Assembly (NCBI RefSeq): GCF_021044565.1
Contig: NZ_CP087997.1
Span: 1,364,001 to 1,428,000 of the forward strand
DNA: 64,000 bases
Direction: 5' to 3'
Origin: Subtercola endophyticus
GTDB taxonomy: Bacteria; Actinomycetota; Actinomycetes; Actinomycetales; Microbacteriaceae
The notes below the pieces were generated by a model, which saw only the letters and a program-made list of their open reading frames with translations, was not told the origin of the DNA and made no database searches. A program made the position numbers and the translations under genes. Shown in pieces: positions 34,329 to 42,670 of this stretch (its first letter is position 1; each line of letters begins with the position of its first letter).

Positions 34329-34750
34329 TGGCTGTTCTCTTTCTGGTTGACGGGAATGCGCGAAGGAAAAAGGAGCACGATGCCGAGGCTAGCGCTGAGC
34401 CCGAGCGAAACAATGTTGCCGACCTTGTCGGTTGTCGACCCCATGAGATGGGTGGCGTGATAGATGAAATGCAGCACGCCGAACACGGCCCAGCCCAGTC
34501 CGGCCATCCGTCCTGGCAGGGCGGTGCGGGCGAACAGTGCGGCGATGCTGATGGCGCCGAGGGCCAGGTAGAAGCTGCCGACATCGCTGATGAGGTGATC
34601 GTTGAACGGGCCCATCATGCTGATCCAGTGCAATCCCAGCCCGGGAAACGAGTCATAGAACGAGCGGTGAAAGAACTCTGCCCAGATGCCGACGAAGAGT
34701 CCAAGTACCGCGGTGAGGGCGAGCATCACTCGCCGAAAAGGTGTGTTCAT
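34325..34750 (-). CDS. DUF4383-family membrane protein
   Basis: This 141-residue protein has four hydrophobic helices and the loop GLHWISMMGPFNDHLISDVG, typical of DUF4383. The function is unknown. The ATG at 34750 is only 9 nt beyond the CGTC of a candidate ECF41 -10 element, so the message would be leaderless or nearly so. It forms an operon with the NmrA-like gene (ATGA overlap). Confidence 0.82.
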   Translation of the reverse strand: MNTPFRRVMLALTAVLGLFVGIWAEFFHRSFYDSFPGLGLHWISMMGPFNDHLISDVGSFYLALGAISIAALFARTALPGRMAGLGWAVFGVLHFIYHATHLMGSTTDKVGNIVSLGLSASLGIVLLFPSRIPVNQKENSQ

Positions 34751-34759
34751 ACTTATTAC

Positions 34760-34786
34760 GACGACACAGGCACGCGAAGTGTGAGG
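34760..34786 (-). promoter_or_regulatory. ECF41-type promoter for the DUF4383-NmrA operon
   Basis: On the minus strand CCTCACA (34786-34780) is followed after exactly 16 nt by CGTC (34763-34760). The known ECF41 pattern is TGTCACA, 16 nt, CGTC, so six of the seven -35 bases from the third on agree well and the -10 is exact. It is mirrored by the promoter at 34792-34818. Confidence 0.75.
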
Positions 34787-34791
34787 CCAGC

Positions 34792-34818
34792 CCTCACATT
34801 TTGCGTTGCAGCGTCGTC
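34792..34818 (+). promoter_or_regulatory. ECF41-type promoter for the sigma factor gene
   Basis: CCTCACA at 34792-34798, a 16-nt spacer and CGTC at 34815-34818 repeat the element found on the opposite strand. The two -35 boxes stand back to back as the palindrome GTGAGG/CCTCAC (34781-34797). A transcript from here would reach the GAGGAGG ribosome site and GTG start at 34840. Confidence 0.75.
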
Positions 34819-34839
34819 TTAAGGGGTGAGGAGGCGATC

Positions 34840-35733
34840 GTGAGCGATAACGCCAGGAACGGCATCGACGACAAACTCATCGGAGAGCGCCGACATCTGC
34901 TCGCTCTGGCGTTTCGCATGCTCGGCACGATATCCGAAGCAGAAGATGCGGTTCAAGAAACCTATACGCGTTGGTACCGGATGCCGCAACCAGATCGTGA
35001 TGCCGTTGTCGTTGTCGCCGCGTGGCTCACCCGCACGACCGGCCGGATCTGCTTGGACATGCTCGGATCTGCGCGCGCACGACGGGAGCGGTACATCGGC
35101 CCGTGGCTACCAGAGCCGCTGCCCCTCGCGACTTTCGACGCCCGAGCCGACGACCCACTCGACCGCGTGGCTCTGGACGACTCGGTCAGCACCGCACTCT
35201 TAGTCGTTCTTGAACTGATGACGCCGGCGGAGCGAGTGGCGTTCGTGCTCCACGATGTGTTCGCCGTGCCGTTCCCCGAAGTCGCTGAAATAGTCGGTCG
35301 ATCGCCCGCCTCATGCCGTCAACTGGCAACCTCCGCACGTGCACGCGTGCATCAGCACGCATCACGGATAGTGCCCCGTCGGGAACACGACCAGGTCGTT
35401 CGCGCTTTCGCGCAAGCAAGCCGTTCGGGCGACTTGGATGCGCTCATTCGAGCGCTTGACCCGAACGTCGTACTACGCTCCGACGGCGGCGGAATCGTGA
35501 CTGCCGCCCGCAATCCCGTGTATGGAGCCGAACGTGTCGGCCGGTTCCTCTTGGGCTCACTCCGCAAGCGCGAGGGAGTCGAGGTGATCGAGCAAGAGAC
35601 GAACGATGGTCTCGGATTCGCCCTGTGGGACGAGGGCCGCATCGTCGGAGTCGTGACGCTAGAAGTTGCCTCGGGACTGATTACGAACGTTCGCATGGTG
35701 CTGAATCCGGAGAAACTCTCGCTCTGGAACTGA
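34840..35733 (+). CDS. ECF41-group (SigJ-like) sigma factor with C-terminal SnoaL-like domain
   Basis: From the GTG at 34840 (GAGGAGG upstream) this is a 297-residue protein: sigma region 2 (about 15-80, with FRMLGTISEAEDAVQETYTR), sigma region 4 (about 115-165) and a SnoaL-like extension (about 190-297). The ECF41 hallmarks are present: WLPEP in the linker (near residue 88), DGGG near 215 and a terminal NPEKL. In this group the extension replaces an anti-sigma factor and tunes activity. The signal is unknown. Confidence 0.93.
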   Translation: MSDNARNGIDDKLIGERRHLLALAFRMLGTISEAEDAVQETYTRWYRMPQPDRDAVVVVAAWLTRTTGRICLDMLGSARARRERYIGPWLPEPLPLATFDARADDPLDRVALDDSVSTALLVVLELMTPAERVAFVLHDVFAVPFPEVAEIVGRSPASCRQLATSARARVHQHASRIVPRREHDQVVRAFAQASRSGDLDALIRALDPNVVLRSDGGGIVTAARNPVYGAERVGRFLLGSLRKREGVEVIEQETNDGLGFALWDEGRIVGVVTLEVASGLITNVRMVLNPEKLSLWN

Positions 35734-35795
35734 CGACCCGACTGAACGTGGGGTTTTCTCAGCACGCGCGGATCGCTACGTGCCACCCTTGAGGC

Positions 35796-36218
35796 ATGGA
35801 TCTCGTCGTATCACCCGCGCTGACGATTCCGTCGTCTGAACTCGGCTGGCGATTCTCGCGATCGTCGGGTGCCGGGGGCCAGCACGTGAATACCTCCGAC
35901 AGCCGGGTCGAACTGTTCTGGGACGTGGTCGGCTCGGCGGCACTCTCCGAGAGCCAACGCACGATCATCCTGTCGCGGCTTGCGAAACGGCTCGTCGGCG
36001 GCTCTGTTGTTGTTACGGCCTCCGAGCGCAGGTCGCAGTTGCGCAATCGCGAGACCGCGCTGACGAGGCTTTCTGACTTGGTAGCGACCGCGCTGGCTCC
36101 GGATGCCGCCCCTCGCCGCCCCACGAAAGCGACACGCGGGTCAAAACTCCGGCGGCTCGCCGCAAAGGAGCAGCGGTCGGAGACGAAGAAACAGCGCCAG
36201 CGGCCCTCTGACGATTGA
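35796..36218 (+). CDS. arfB: ArfB-like peptidyl-tRNA hydrolase (ribosome rescue)
   Basis: This 140-residue protein has the release-factor GGQ motif in SRSSGAGGQHVNTSDSRVEL (about 22-41), the domain-3 fold, and a basic C-terminal tail (KLRRLAAKEQRSETKKQRQR) that in ArfB/YaeJ enters the empty mRNA channel of stalled ribosomes. It frees stalled peptides without a stop codon. The length equals known ArfB proteins. It appears to be a single-gene unit. Confidence 0.9.
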   Translation: MDLVVSPALTIPSSELGWRFSRSSGAGGQHVNTSDSRVELFWDVVGSAALSESQRTIILSRLAKRLVGGSVVVTASERRSQLRNRETALTRLSDLVATALAPDAAPRRPTKATRGSKLRRLAAKEQRSETKKQRQRPSDD

Positions 36219-36251
36219 TTGCGTCGGCGCCGCAGGGGTCGTTCGGGGACA

Positions 36252-36854
36252 CTAAACCGCGCTTGCGTCCGCCGGTACCGTCGCCGGGATGGCGTTGTCA
36301 ACGAGCACGGCTGCGATGGCGGCGGCCGTGGCGAAGGCGTCGGCGTTGAGCACTCTGCTGCGGGCGGAAGCGCCGTCGAGCAGCATCGCCAATTGCTCGC
36401 CGAGTTGCTCGGGGTCGTTGGCCCCGGCTTCGCGGGCCGATTCGGTCAGCCGCACAGCGAAGGCCTTCTTGTAGTCCCGGGCGAAGAGGCGAGCCGGATG
36501 ATCGGGGTCTTGAATCTCGACGGCAGCCCCGATGAACGGGCAGAGGGGCGAGTGGATGTCGAAGACAGCGAGGAGACGCTCGCGCGGTGCAAGATCGGCG
36601 CTCTCGAAGACTTCGGGCAGAACATCCGGATCGAAGCGGCGCAAGTACTCGGCGATCAGCTCGTCTTTGCCGGCGAAGTGCTGGTAGAGCGTGCGTTTGG
36701 ATACTCCCGCCACCGAGCAGAGCTGGTCTATGCCGGTGCCGTTGATGCCCTGATCACGGAACAGTTGTTGTGACGCGCTGACGATTCGCTCTCGCGCTCC
36801 CCTCCCGCGGCGCACGCCTTGCGGCCCCTTCTCCAACTCCGTCATGTGTTCCAT
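36252..36854 (-). CDS. TetR-family transcriptional regulator
   Basis: Taking the ATG at 36854 this is a 200-residue protein (a second ATG lies at 36845). The helix-turn-helix is GIDQLCSVAGVSKRTLYQHFAGKDEL (near 40-65; residues given in part) and the rest is an all-helical ligand domain. The divergent SDR at 36971 is the expected target. The palindrome ACCGATCGGT (36870-36879) lies just upstream of its start. The frame is open to 36944, but that would include operator sequence. Confidence 0.88.
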   Translation of the reverse strand: MEHMTELEKGPQGVRRGRGARERIVSASQQLFRDQGINGTGIDQLCSVAGVSKRTLYQHFAGKDELIAEYLRRFDPDVLPEVFESADLAPRERLLAVFDIHSPLCPFIGAAVEIQDPDHPARLFARDYKKAFAVRLTESAREAGANDPEQLGEQLAMLLDGASARSRVLNADAFATAAAIAAVLVDNAIPATVPADASAV

Positions 36855-36869
36855 GGTACTCCGATTGGT

Positions 36870-36940
36870 ACCGATCGGTGTGCATAACTTGACAGTCCAC
36901 GCATCGCCGCTTACGTTAAGTACGCAGATCGGTGTACATA
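36870..36940 (+). promoter_or_regulatory. promoter of the SDR gene flanked by repeated TetR-type operator motifs
   Basis: TTGACA at 36889-36894 and TACGTT at 36912-36917 form a -35/-10 pair with a 17-bp spacer. The motif GATCGGTGTGCATA (36873-36886) recurs as GATCGGTGTACATA (36927-36940), one copy on each side of the promoter. The first copy overlaps the perfect palindrome ACCGATCGGT. Binding of the divergent TetR protein at both would block the promoter. Confidence 0.68.
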
Positions 36941-36970
36941 GCACCGGCGCGGTAGGTGAATGGAGTGGTT

Positions 36971-37705
36971 ATGGGAAAGCTCGACGGCAAGGTTGCGGTC
37001 ATCACGGGTGCGACAAGCGGGATGGCGTTGGCCGGCGCGAAGTTGTTCGTTGACGAAGGGGCGTACGTCTTCATCACAGGCCGACGTCAGAATGCGGTAG
37101 ATGAGGCCGTTGCGCTGATCGGCCGGAATGTGACCGGCGTGCAGGCCGATTCGGCCAACCTCGACGATCTCAACCGCCTGTTCGAGACGGTCAAGAAGGA
37201 GAAGGGCTCGATCGACGTGTTGTGGGCAAGTGCCGGGGGCGGCGTGCCGAGCAGGCTCGGCGAGATCACCGAAGAGCAGTTCGACGCCGCCTTCACGCTC
37301 AACGCGCGCGGCACGCTGTTCACCGTTCAGAAGGCGCTGCCGCTGCTCAACGACGGAGGCTCGATTCTGATGACCGGATCGAATGCGTCGCTTCGCGGCT
37401 ACCCCGAGTGGAGTGTGTATGCAGCGGCCAAGGCCGTTCTGCCCGCGTTCGCACGGGTGTGGGTGGCGGAACTTCGGGACAGGAAGATCCGAGTGAACGT
37501 GCTGACTCCCGGGTCGGTGGAAACGCCCATGATGGGCGACTCGCTGACGGCGGAGATGAAGACGATGTTCGCGTCAGTGATTCCGAGGCGCGAGATGGGT
37601 CGCCCTGAAGAGATCGCGACGGCCGCGCTGTTCCTCGCCTCAGACGACTCCAGCTACATCAACGGCATGGAACTGGTCGCCGACGGCGGCACCACCGTGA
37701 TCTGA
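36971..37705 (+). CDS. short-chain dehydrogenase/reductase
   Basis: From the ATG at 36971 this is a 244-residue classical SDR: a TGATSG-type nucleotide motif at about 12-17, catalytic Ser in LMTGSNAS, YAAAK (Tyr and Lys), and the C-terminal GMELVADGG. The motif after TG reads TSGMALA rather than the common SGIG. The substrate is unknown. It is followed by the F420/NADP oxidoreductase-like gene after 48 nt and is probably controlled by the divergent TetR. Confidence 0.9.
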   Translation: MGKLDGKVAVITGATSGMALAGAKLFVDEGAYVFITGRRQNAVDEAVALIGRNVTGVQADSANLDDLNRLFETVKKEKGSIDVLWASAGGGVPSRLGEITEEQFDAAFTLNARGTLFTVQKALPLLNDGGSILMTGSNASLRGYPEWSVYAAAKAVLPAFARVWVAELRDRKIRVNVLTPGSVETPMMGDSLTAEMKTMFASVIPRREMGRPEEIATAALFLASDDSSYINGMELVADGGTTVI

Positions 37706-37753
37706 CGATCCGCCCACACTCGACCGAACCATAAACACAGAGGGAACCACATC

Positions 37754-38371
37754 ATGACCGCCATCACCATCATCGGCTCAGGCAACATGGCCGCCGCCAT
37801 CGGCACGAGAGCCGCCAAGCACGGCCACACCGTCGAGCTCATGGGCCGCGACAGAGCCAAGGCTGAGGCGCTCGCCGCCGAAATCGGCAACGGAACCACC
37901 GTCGGAACGTTCGGCGCACAGCCAGCCGGCGAGATCGTCATCGTGGCGGTGTTGTACGCCAGCGCAGTCGAGGTGGTCGCGCAGTACGGCGACGCCCTGG
38001 CCGGCAAGATCCTCGTCGACATCACCAACCCGTTCAACGCCGACGTCAGCGGAGTCGTGACGACCGCGGGCACCTCGATCTCCCAGCAGATCGCCGCCAT
38101 CGCCCCCGAGGGCGCACACGTCGTGAAGGCATTCAATTCGATCCTTCGCGGCGTTCTTGCCGAAGACAAACCCGTCGACGCGTTCTTCGCCGGCGACGGT
38201 ACGGAGGCGAGGGCGCGTGTTGCGGCGTTTCTGCAGAGCTTAGGCATGCGGCCCCTCGACGCAGGAGGGCTCGAGCTGACCTACGCGCTCGAATGGGCCG
38301 GCGTGCTTCTGGTGGGCGTGGCGAACAACGGAGCCGGCTTCGACATCGCTCTCGGCGCCAAGGTGCTCTGA
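37754..38371 (+). CDS. NADPH-dependent F420 reductase-like protein
   Basis: This 205-residue Rossmann protein starts ITIIGSGNMAAAIGTRAAKH, the NADP-binding motif of the F420H2:NADP+ oxidoreductase family. It also shows VDITNPFNADV and VVKAFNSILRG, both hallmark stretches. It could supply reduced F420 or act on another substrate. The upstream SDR and nearby deazaflavin-type protein (42248) fit an F420-using organism. A clear AGAGGGAAC ribosome region precedes the ATG. Confidence 0.85.
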   Translation: MTAITIIGSGNMAAAIGTRAAKHGHTVELMGRDRAKAEALAAEIGNGTTVGTFGAQPAGEIVIVAVLYASAVEVVAQYGDALAGKILVDITNPFNADVSGVVTTAGTSISQQIAAIAPEGAHVVKAFNSILRGVLAEDKPVDAFFAGDGTEARARVAAFLQSLGMRPLDAGGLELTYALEWAGVLLVGVANNGAGFDIALGAKVL

Positions 38372-38386
38372 AGCTCTCGAAGACGC

Positions 38387-39337
38387 CTAGGGAACCAACA
38401 CGACCTTGCCGTGTGGCGCCCCCGACAGGCTGAGTTCTGCGGCAGCCTGCCACTCATCGAGCGGGAACACGTGCGCAATCGGAATCGTGAAGTCTCCGGA
38501 AGCAGCCAGAGCCGCGTAATCGGCTAGAAAATCGGAATTCGGAAGGCCGCCCGCAGCCAGGAGCTCGTCGACGTTGACACGGGCGCCCTGGCTGCGCGCC
38601 TCGCCGTGGTTACTGATCGTCACGACGCGCTTCGGATCACCCACAATTTCGATGAGGGCGGCGATCGCCCCCGCGTTCGGCCTCGAGGTGTCGAGCGCGT
38701 AATCGATCGGCCCGCCAGCAAGGGCTCGAACACGATCCACCATGCCGTCACCGTAGGGCGTCACGAGGGCGCCGAACCATTCGAGGTCGGCGGCGAACGT
38801 CGAGCCTGCCGTGGCGATCACGCGGGCTCCTCTGCGCAACGCGATCTGTACGGCCGCGAATCCGACCATGCCGCCCGCTCCGTTAATGAGCACGGTCTCG
38901 CCCGGCCGTACATTCATGAGGTCGAGAGTCCAGCCCGCCGTTTGAAGCACCATCGGCAGAACGGATGCTCTAACCACATCGAGACCGTCGGGCACCGTGA
39001 ACCACCCGTTCATGATCGCGAAGTCGGCCGCGCCGGCACTCGGCTGCGCCGCGAAGTCAGACGACCCGAAGACGAGGTCGCCGACCGCAACGTCGTTCAC
39101 TCCCCCGCCGACGGCATCGACGACGCCGGCCACGTCGACTCCGATTCCTCGCGGAAGGCTTCCCGGCATGAATCCGCGGCAGAGCTCCCAGTCGGCAGGA
39201 TTCAGCCCCGTGGCGGCAACCCGAATGCGGATTCTGCCTTCGCCAGGGTCGGGAATCTGGGTTCGTTCCTGCCGCAACACATCGAGGGGCTCGCCGACCT
39301 CGTGGAATCGGAGGGTTCGAGATTCGACTGCGCTCAT
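38387..39337 (-). CDS. zinc-independent MDR-type NADP oxidoreductase (quinone reductase-like)
   Basis: This 316-residue medium-chain dehydrogenase has a GroES-like N-terminus (ATGLNPADWELCRG; GIGVDVAGVVDAVG) and a Rossmann domain with VLINGAGGMVGFAAVQIA. The Cys/His zinc ligands of alcohol dehydrogenases are not seen, so a quinone oxidoreductase-type activity is more likely. It is divergent from a TetR gene (39430) with palindromes between, so it is probably the target of that regulator. Confidence 0.87.
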   Translation of the reverse strand: MSAVESRTLRFHEVGEPLDVLRQERTQIPDPGEGRIRIRVAATGLNPADWELCRGFMPGSLPRGIGVDVAGVVDAVGGGVNDVAVGDLVFGSSDFAAQPSAGAADFAIMNGWFTVPDGLDVVRASVLPMVLQTAGWTLDLMNVRPGETVLINGAGGMVGFAAVQIALRRGARVIATAGSTFAADLEWFGALVTPYGDGMVDRVRALAGGPIDYALDTSRPNAGAIAALIEIVGDPKRVVTISNHGEARSQGARVNVDELLAAGGLPNSDFLADYAALAASGDFTIPIAHVFPLDEWQAAAELSLSGAPHGKVVLVP

Positions 39338-39367
39338 GATGCTCCTTCAGACGTGTACCGCTTCGTA

Positions 39368-39406
39368 GTGACAGTCACAGACTCTAACACGTTGCGACAG
39401 TGACTG
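39368..39406. promoter_or_regulatory. candidate operator between the MDR gene and TetR gene
   Basis: The perfect palindrome GTGACAGTCAC (39368-39378) and the related CAGTGACTG (39398-39406) lie 30 bp apart in the 92-bp divergent gap. They share GTGACAGT/CAGTGAC elements and are suitably placed for the TetR protein. A short -10-like TAGAAT lies at 39418-39423. Confidence 0.5.
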
Positions 39407-39429
39407 CCGTTACGGGCTAGAATGAAGAC

Positions 39430-39990
39430 ATGCCGAGAAGTGGTAAAGAAGCACGGGCACGTCTAGAAACGGCGGCGCTCGAACTGTTCGCAGAGCGCGG
39501 ATTCGATGCCGTCACCACCGCCGAAATCGCCAGTCAGGCCGGGCTGACAGAACGCACCTATTTCCGGCACTTTCCCGACAAGCGCGAGGTGCTCTTCGAT
39601 GGCGAACGGCGCCTCACGGCGTGGGTTATCGATGCGCTGGCTTCGGTGCCGGCCGAGACGCCGCCGTGGCAGGCCATGCGACGCACGATCGATGCCATCG
39701 TTCCGCCGCTCGAGGCCAATCGGGCCGCGGCCGATCGACTCTCGATCATCGTGACAGCGACGCCTTCACTTCGGGAGCGCGCGGCCTCGAAGGAGGCCCA
39801 TCTCGTCGGCCTGATCACCGACTTGCTCGTCGACCGCGGAAGCTCCCCCGACGAAGCCGCCCTCGTTGCACGCACTGCCTGGGGTGTTCTCACCCACGCG
39901 ATGGGAGTCTGGCGAGCGGCGCCTGGCACAGCCCTGCAGCAGCACGTCGACCACGACTTCTCCCTGCTCGGCGGTCTCATCATCGCCTGA
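39430..39990 (+). CDS. TetR-family transcriptional regulator
   Basis: This 186-residue protein has an N-terminal helix-turn-helix with AVTTAEIASQAGLTERTYFRHF (about 30-50; shortened here), followed by FPDKREVLFDGE and an all-helical ligand domain. The C-terminus ends in a hydrophobic segment. It is divergent from the MDR oxidoreductase and separated by a short palindrome-containing gap, the classical local repressor layout. The ligand is unknown. Confidence 0.9.
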   Translation: MPRSGKEARARLETAALELFAERGFDAVTTAEIASQAGLTERTYFRHFPDKREVLFDGERRLTAWVIDALASVPAETPPWQAMRRTIDAIVPPLEANRAAADRLSIIVTATPSLRERAASKEAHLVGLITDLLVDRGSSPDEAALVARTAWGVLTHAMGVWRAAPGTALQQHVDHDFSLLGGLIIA

Positions 39991-40006
39991 GACGTCACGT
40001 GCCGCG

Positions 40007-40958
40007 CTACCCCTCCCGGAAAGGCCGGAAGAAATCACGAAGCTCGGCGACATAGAGTTCAGGCTCTTCGAACGGCGCAAAGTGCCCTCCCCGAGGCGGC
40101 TCGGTGATGCGTACCGCGTTAGCGGTGCGCTGCATCCATTCGCGCGGAGGCCTCACGATGTCGCCCGCGAAGATCGAGAAGCCAGACGGAACCTCGACCC
40201 GTCGCGCCAACTGCTCACGCGGGATCGCTGCGTTCGCGTTGTACATGCGCATCGACGAACCGATCGTTTCGGTGAGCCAATAGATCATGACGTTCGTCAG
40301 AATCTCGTCTTTCGTGTACGCGGTCGTGATGTCACCATCACTCCAGGCGGCCAGCTTTTCGACGATCCACGAGGCCAGGCCGACGGGGGAATCGTTCAGG
40401 GCCGCCGCGAGCGTTTGCGGCTTCGTTCGCTGTATGGCGCCGTACGCGCCCTCTGTCTGATTCCACTGCTGCACCTCGGCGAACCACTGCTGTTCGGCGG
40501 GCGACAGCTGTGTCACGTCACCATCGAAGACGGGCAGCCCGGCATCCATTCGGTGCACGGCGGTCACCCGCTCAGAGAAGTCGAGTGCGAGATAACGACT
40601 GACGTGGCTGCCGATGTCGCCAGAACGAATCGGGCCAGCCGTGATTGAGCAGTAGGGGCAGCGGCTGCCGAGGGCCCTGTGCAGCACGCGCGTGCACGAA
40701 GTGGATGCTCAGACCATCGATCGTCGCCTGAAATCGGGGCAATCGGGCGAGGCGTTCCTCGTGCGCGGGCCAGTCGAACTGTTCGACTCAGTACTGCACA
40801 AGCTCCCGCAGAAAGACCGGATCGGTGCCCAGAGACCAGCCCAGCTTCCCCGGCGCATCCGGCCACCTCGTGGCGATCAGCCGGCGCCGCAGGTCATCCA
40901 GCTGCGACGGTGACGCTCGTTTATCGAAGACACGGATGCTCGGCAGCCCCTCTGACAT
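40007..40958 (-). pseudogene. epoxide hydrolase (EHN-type) with a nonsense codon and internal deletion
   Basis: The gene starts MSEGLPSIRVFDKRA at 40958 and encodes the N-terminal EHN domain to LRELVQY, then TGA at 40788-40790 where relatives have a Trp codon. The same frame continues VEQFDWPAHEERL, IHFVHAR and LNHGWPDSF. It then jumps frame into GSHVSRYLALDFSERV and runs to the normal end (GGHFAPFEEPELYVAELRDF). The segment between HGWP and the GS strand, which would hold the nucleophile Asp, is missing. The protein cannot be active. Confidence 0.83.
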
Positions 40959-41013
40959 GCCCCCAACGTTACGCCCGAGACTCGCGCGGAATCCACGTTG
41001 TACTGTCGAAGGG

Positions 41014-42213
41014 ATGAACGTCGACACACCTGCAGGCCCCCACTCCCGAGCGTGGCTTGCCGTGGCACCCGCGGTCGTCGTGCTCGCCTGGGGCGGAAAC
41101 CAGTTTCTGCCGCTGATGCAGTTGTACCGCCAGGTCGACGGATTCACCCAGGTTCAGGTCGACATTCTGCTGGCAACCTACGTGCTGGGCATCGTGCCCG
41201 GATTTGCTCTGTCGGGAGCCTGGTCGGATCGTTACGGCCGCAAGCGGATTCTCATGGCGGGCCTGGTGCTCGGCGTGGTGGGCAGCATCATTCTCGCGTC
41301 GTCGGGCACAAGCCTTGCCGGGCTGTGCGTCGGCCGGTTCGTGAGCGGGCTGAGCGTCGCAGCCGGCATGGTGGTCGGAACGTCGTGGATCAAGGAGCTC
41401 TCGGTGTTGGGCGGAGCATCCACTGCCGGCGCCCGCCGCGCCTCGGCGGCTTTGACCATCGGGTTCGGGGGCGGGGCTGGTATCGGCGGTCTGCTCGCGC
41501 AGTGGGCGCCGTTGCCGACGGTTCTGCCCTACGTCGTGCAGATCGTGGCGTGTGCGGCCGCATTCGTGGCCCTGATCGGGGCGGTCGAGACACGCTCGTT
41601 CGACGCCAACGTGACGCGGCTGCTCGGAGACCTGCGCATTCCGAAGGCGGCTCGCGCGCGATTCGTCGGCGTGGTGCTGCCGCTAACACCGTGGGTGTTC
41701 GCGGCTCCCGCGCTGGCCTTCGCCGTGGGGCCGAGCCTGGTCGGCGAAGCGACTCCGGGCTTCACCGTGGCGTTCGCCACGCTGATCACCGTGATCACCC
41801 TGACGTTCGGCTGGGTGACGCAGTTCTTCTCCGGGCCGCTGATGGTGCTGTTGCGCGGGCGGGCGGGCATCGTGGGCGTGCTGCTCATCGGGCTCGGCGC
41901 CCTGCTCTTGATTCCCGCGGCCAACTCGCAGCACGTGTGGTCGGTACTCGTCGCGGCGCCGATCTTCGGCATCGGCTACGGTCTGGCTATGGTGTCGGGG
42001 CTCACCGCGGTTCAGGAGATGGCGACGCCTGACGATCTTGCGGGGCTCACCGGGGTGTACTACTCGATCACGTACGCGGGCTTCTTGCTGCCCGCGACGC
42101 TCGCCGCCCTGACGCAGTTCTCACCCATGTGGGTGTTGCTCGTGGCGACGGCCGCCGCGTGTGTTCTCTGCACGCTGCTCGCCGCCCCGGGCATCCGCAG
42201 GGCTCGGCGATAG
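41014..42213 (+). CDS. MFS transporter
   Basis: From the ATG at 41014 this is a 399-residue protein with twelve predicted membrane helices. The MFS signature between helices 2 and 3 reads GAWSDRYGRKRIL (near residue 70). The substrate cannot be assigned; drug-export relatives look similar. The frame is open upstream over the epoxide hydrolase relic, but only this ATG gives a short cytosolic N-terminus before helix 1. A Ddn-like gene follows after 34 nt. Confidence 0.88.
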   Translation: MNVDTPAGPHSRAWLAVAPAVVVLAWGGNQFLPLMQLYRQVDGFTQVQVDILLATYVLGIVPGFALSGAWSDRYGRKRILMAGLVLGVVGSIILASSGTSLAGLCVGRFVSGLSVAAGMVVGTSWIKELSVLGGASTAGARRASAALTIGFGGGAGIGGLLAQWAPLPTVLPYVVQIVACAAAFVALIGAVETRSFDANVTRLLGDLRIPKAARARFVGVVLPLTPWVFAAPALAFAVGPSLVGEATPGFTVAFATLITVITLTFGWVTQFFSGPLMVLLRGRAGIVGVLLIGLGALLLIPAANSQHVWSVLVAAPIFGIGYGLAMVSGLTAVQEMATPDDLAGLTGVYYSITYAGFLLPATLAALTQFSPMWVLLVATAAACVLCTLLAAPGIRRARR

Positions 42214-42247
42214 CGCGGTCGAGCAGAAGCATCGCTACGGTGGAGAC

Positions 42248-42670
42248 ATGACCGATTTTAACGACAAGATCATTGCGGAGTTCCGTGCGAACGACGGCGT
42301 CGTGCAGACCGCTGGTTTCGGCGCGAGCCTCGTGCTGCTTCACACGACGGGCGCCAAAACGGGCGCCGAGCGGGTGAGCCCCGTGATGGCTCAGCCCCAG
42401 CCCGACGGGTCGTGGCTGGTTGCGGCCTCGAAGGCCGGCGCTCCCGAGAATCCCGCCTGGTATCTGAACATGCTCGCCCACCCTGACATGGCGATCGAGG
42501 CCGTGACCGGCAACGGCGTGGAGACGGTCGAGGTGGTCGCCGAAGATCTGAAGGGCGCCGCCCGTGACGCCGCCTGGGCGACTTTCACGGAGAAGGCGCC
42601 CGGGTTTCTCGACTACCAGGTCACAGCGGGAGATCGACTGATTCCTGTCGTAAAGCTCTCACGGCGCTAG
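42248..42670 (+). CDS. deazaflavin (F420)-dependent nitroreductase-family protein (Ddn-like)
   Basis: From the ATG at 42248 this is a 140-residue protein with the split-barrel pattern of DUF385/Ddn: [19 protein letters not shown] (F420-phosphate-binding region), [20 protein letters not shown] and [10 protein letters not shown]. Members use reduced F420 to reduce quinones or nitroaromatics. The last 50 nt overlap the 3' end of the convergent gcvP gene. GGTGGAG precedes the start. Confidence 0.88.
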   Translation: MTDFNDKIIAEFRANDGVVQTAGFGASLVLLHTTGAKTGAERVSPVMAQPQPDGSWLVAASKAGAPENPAWYLNMLAHPDMAIEAVTGNGVETVEVVAEDLKGAARDAAWATFTEKAPGFLDYQVTAGDRLIPVVKLSRR

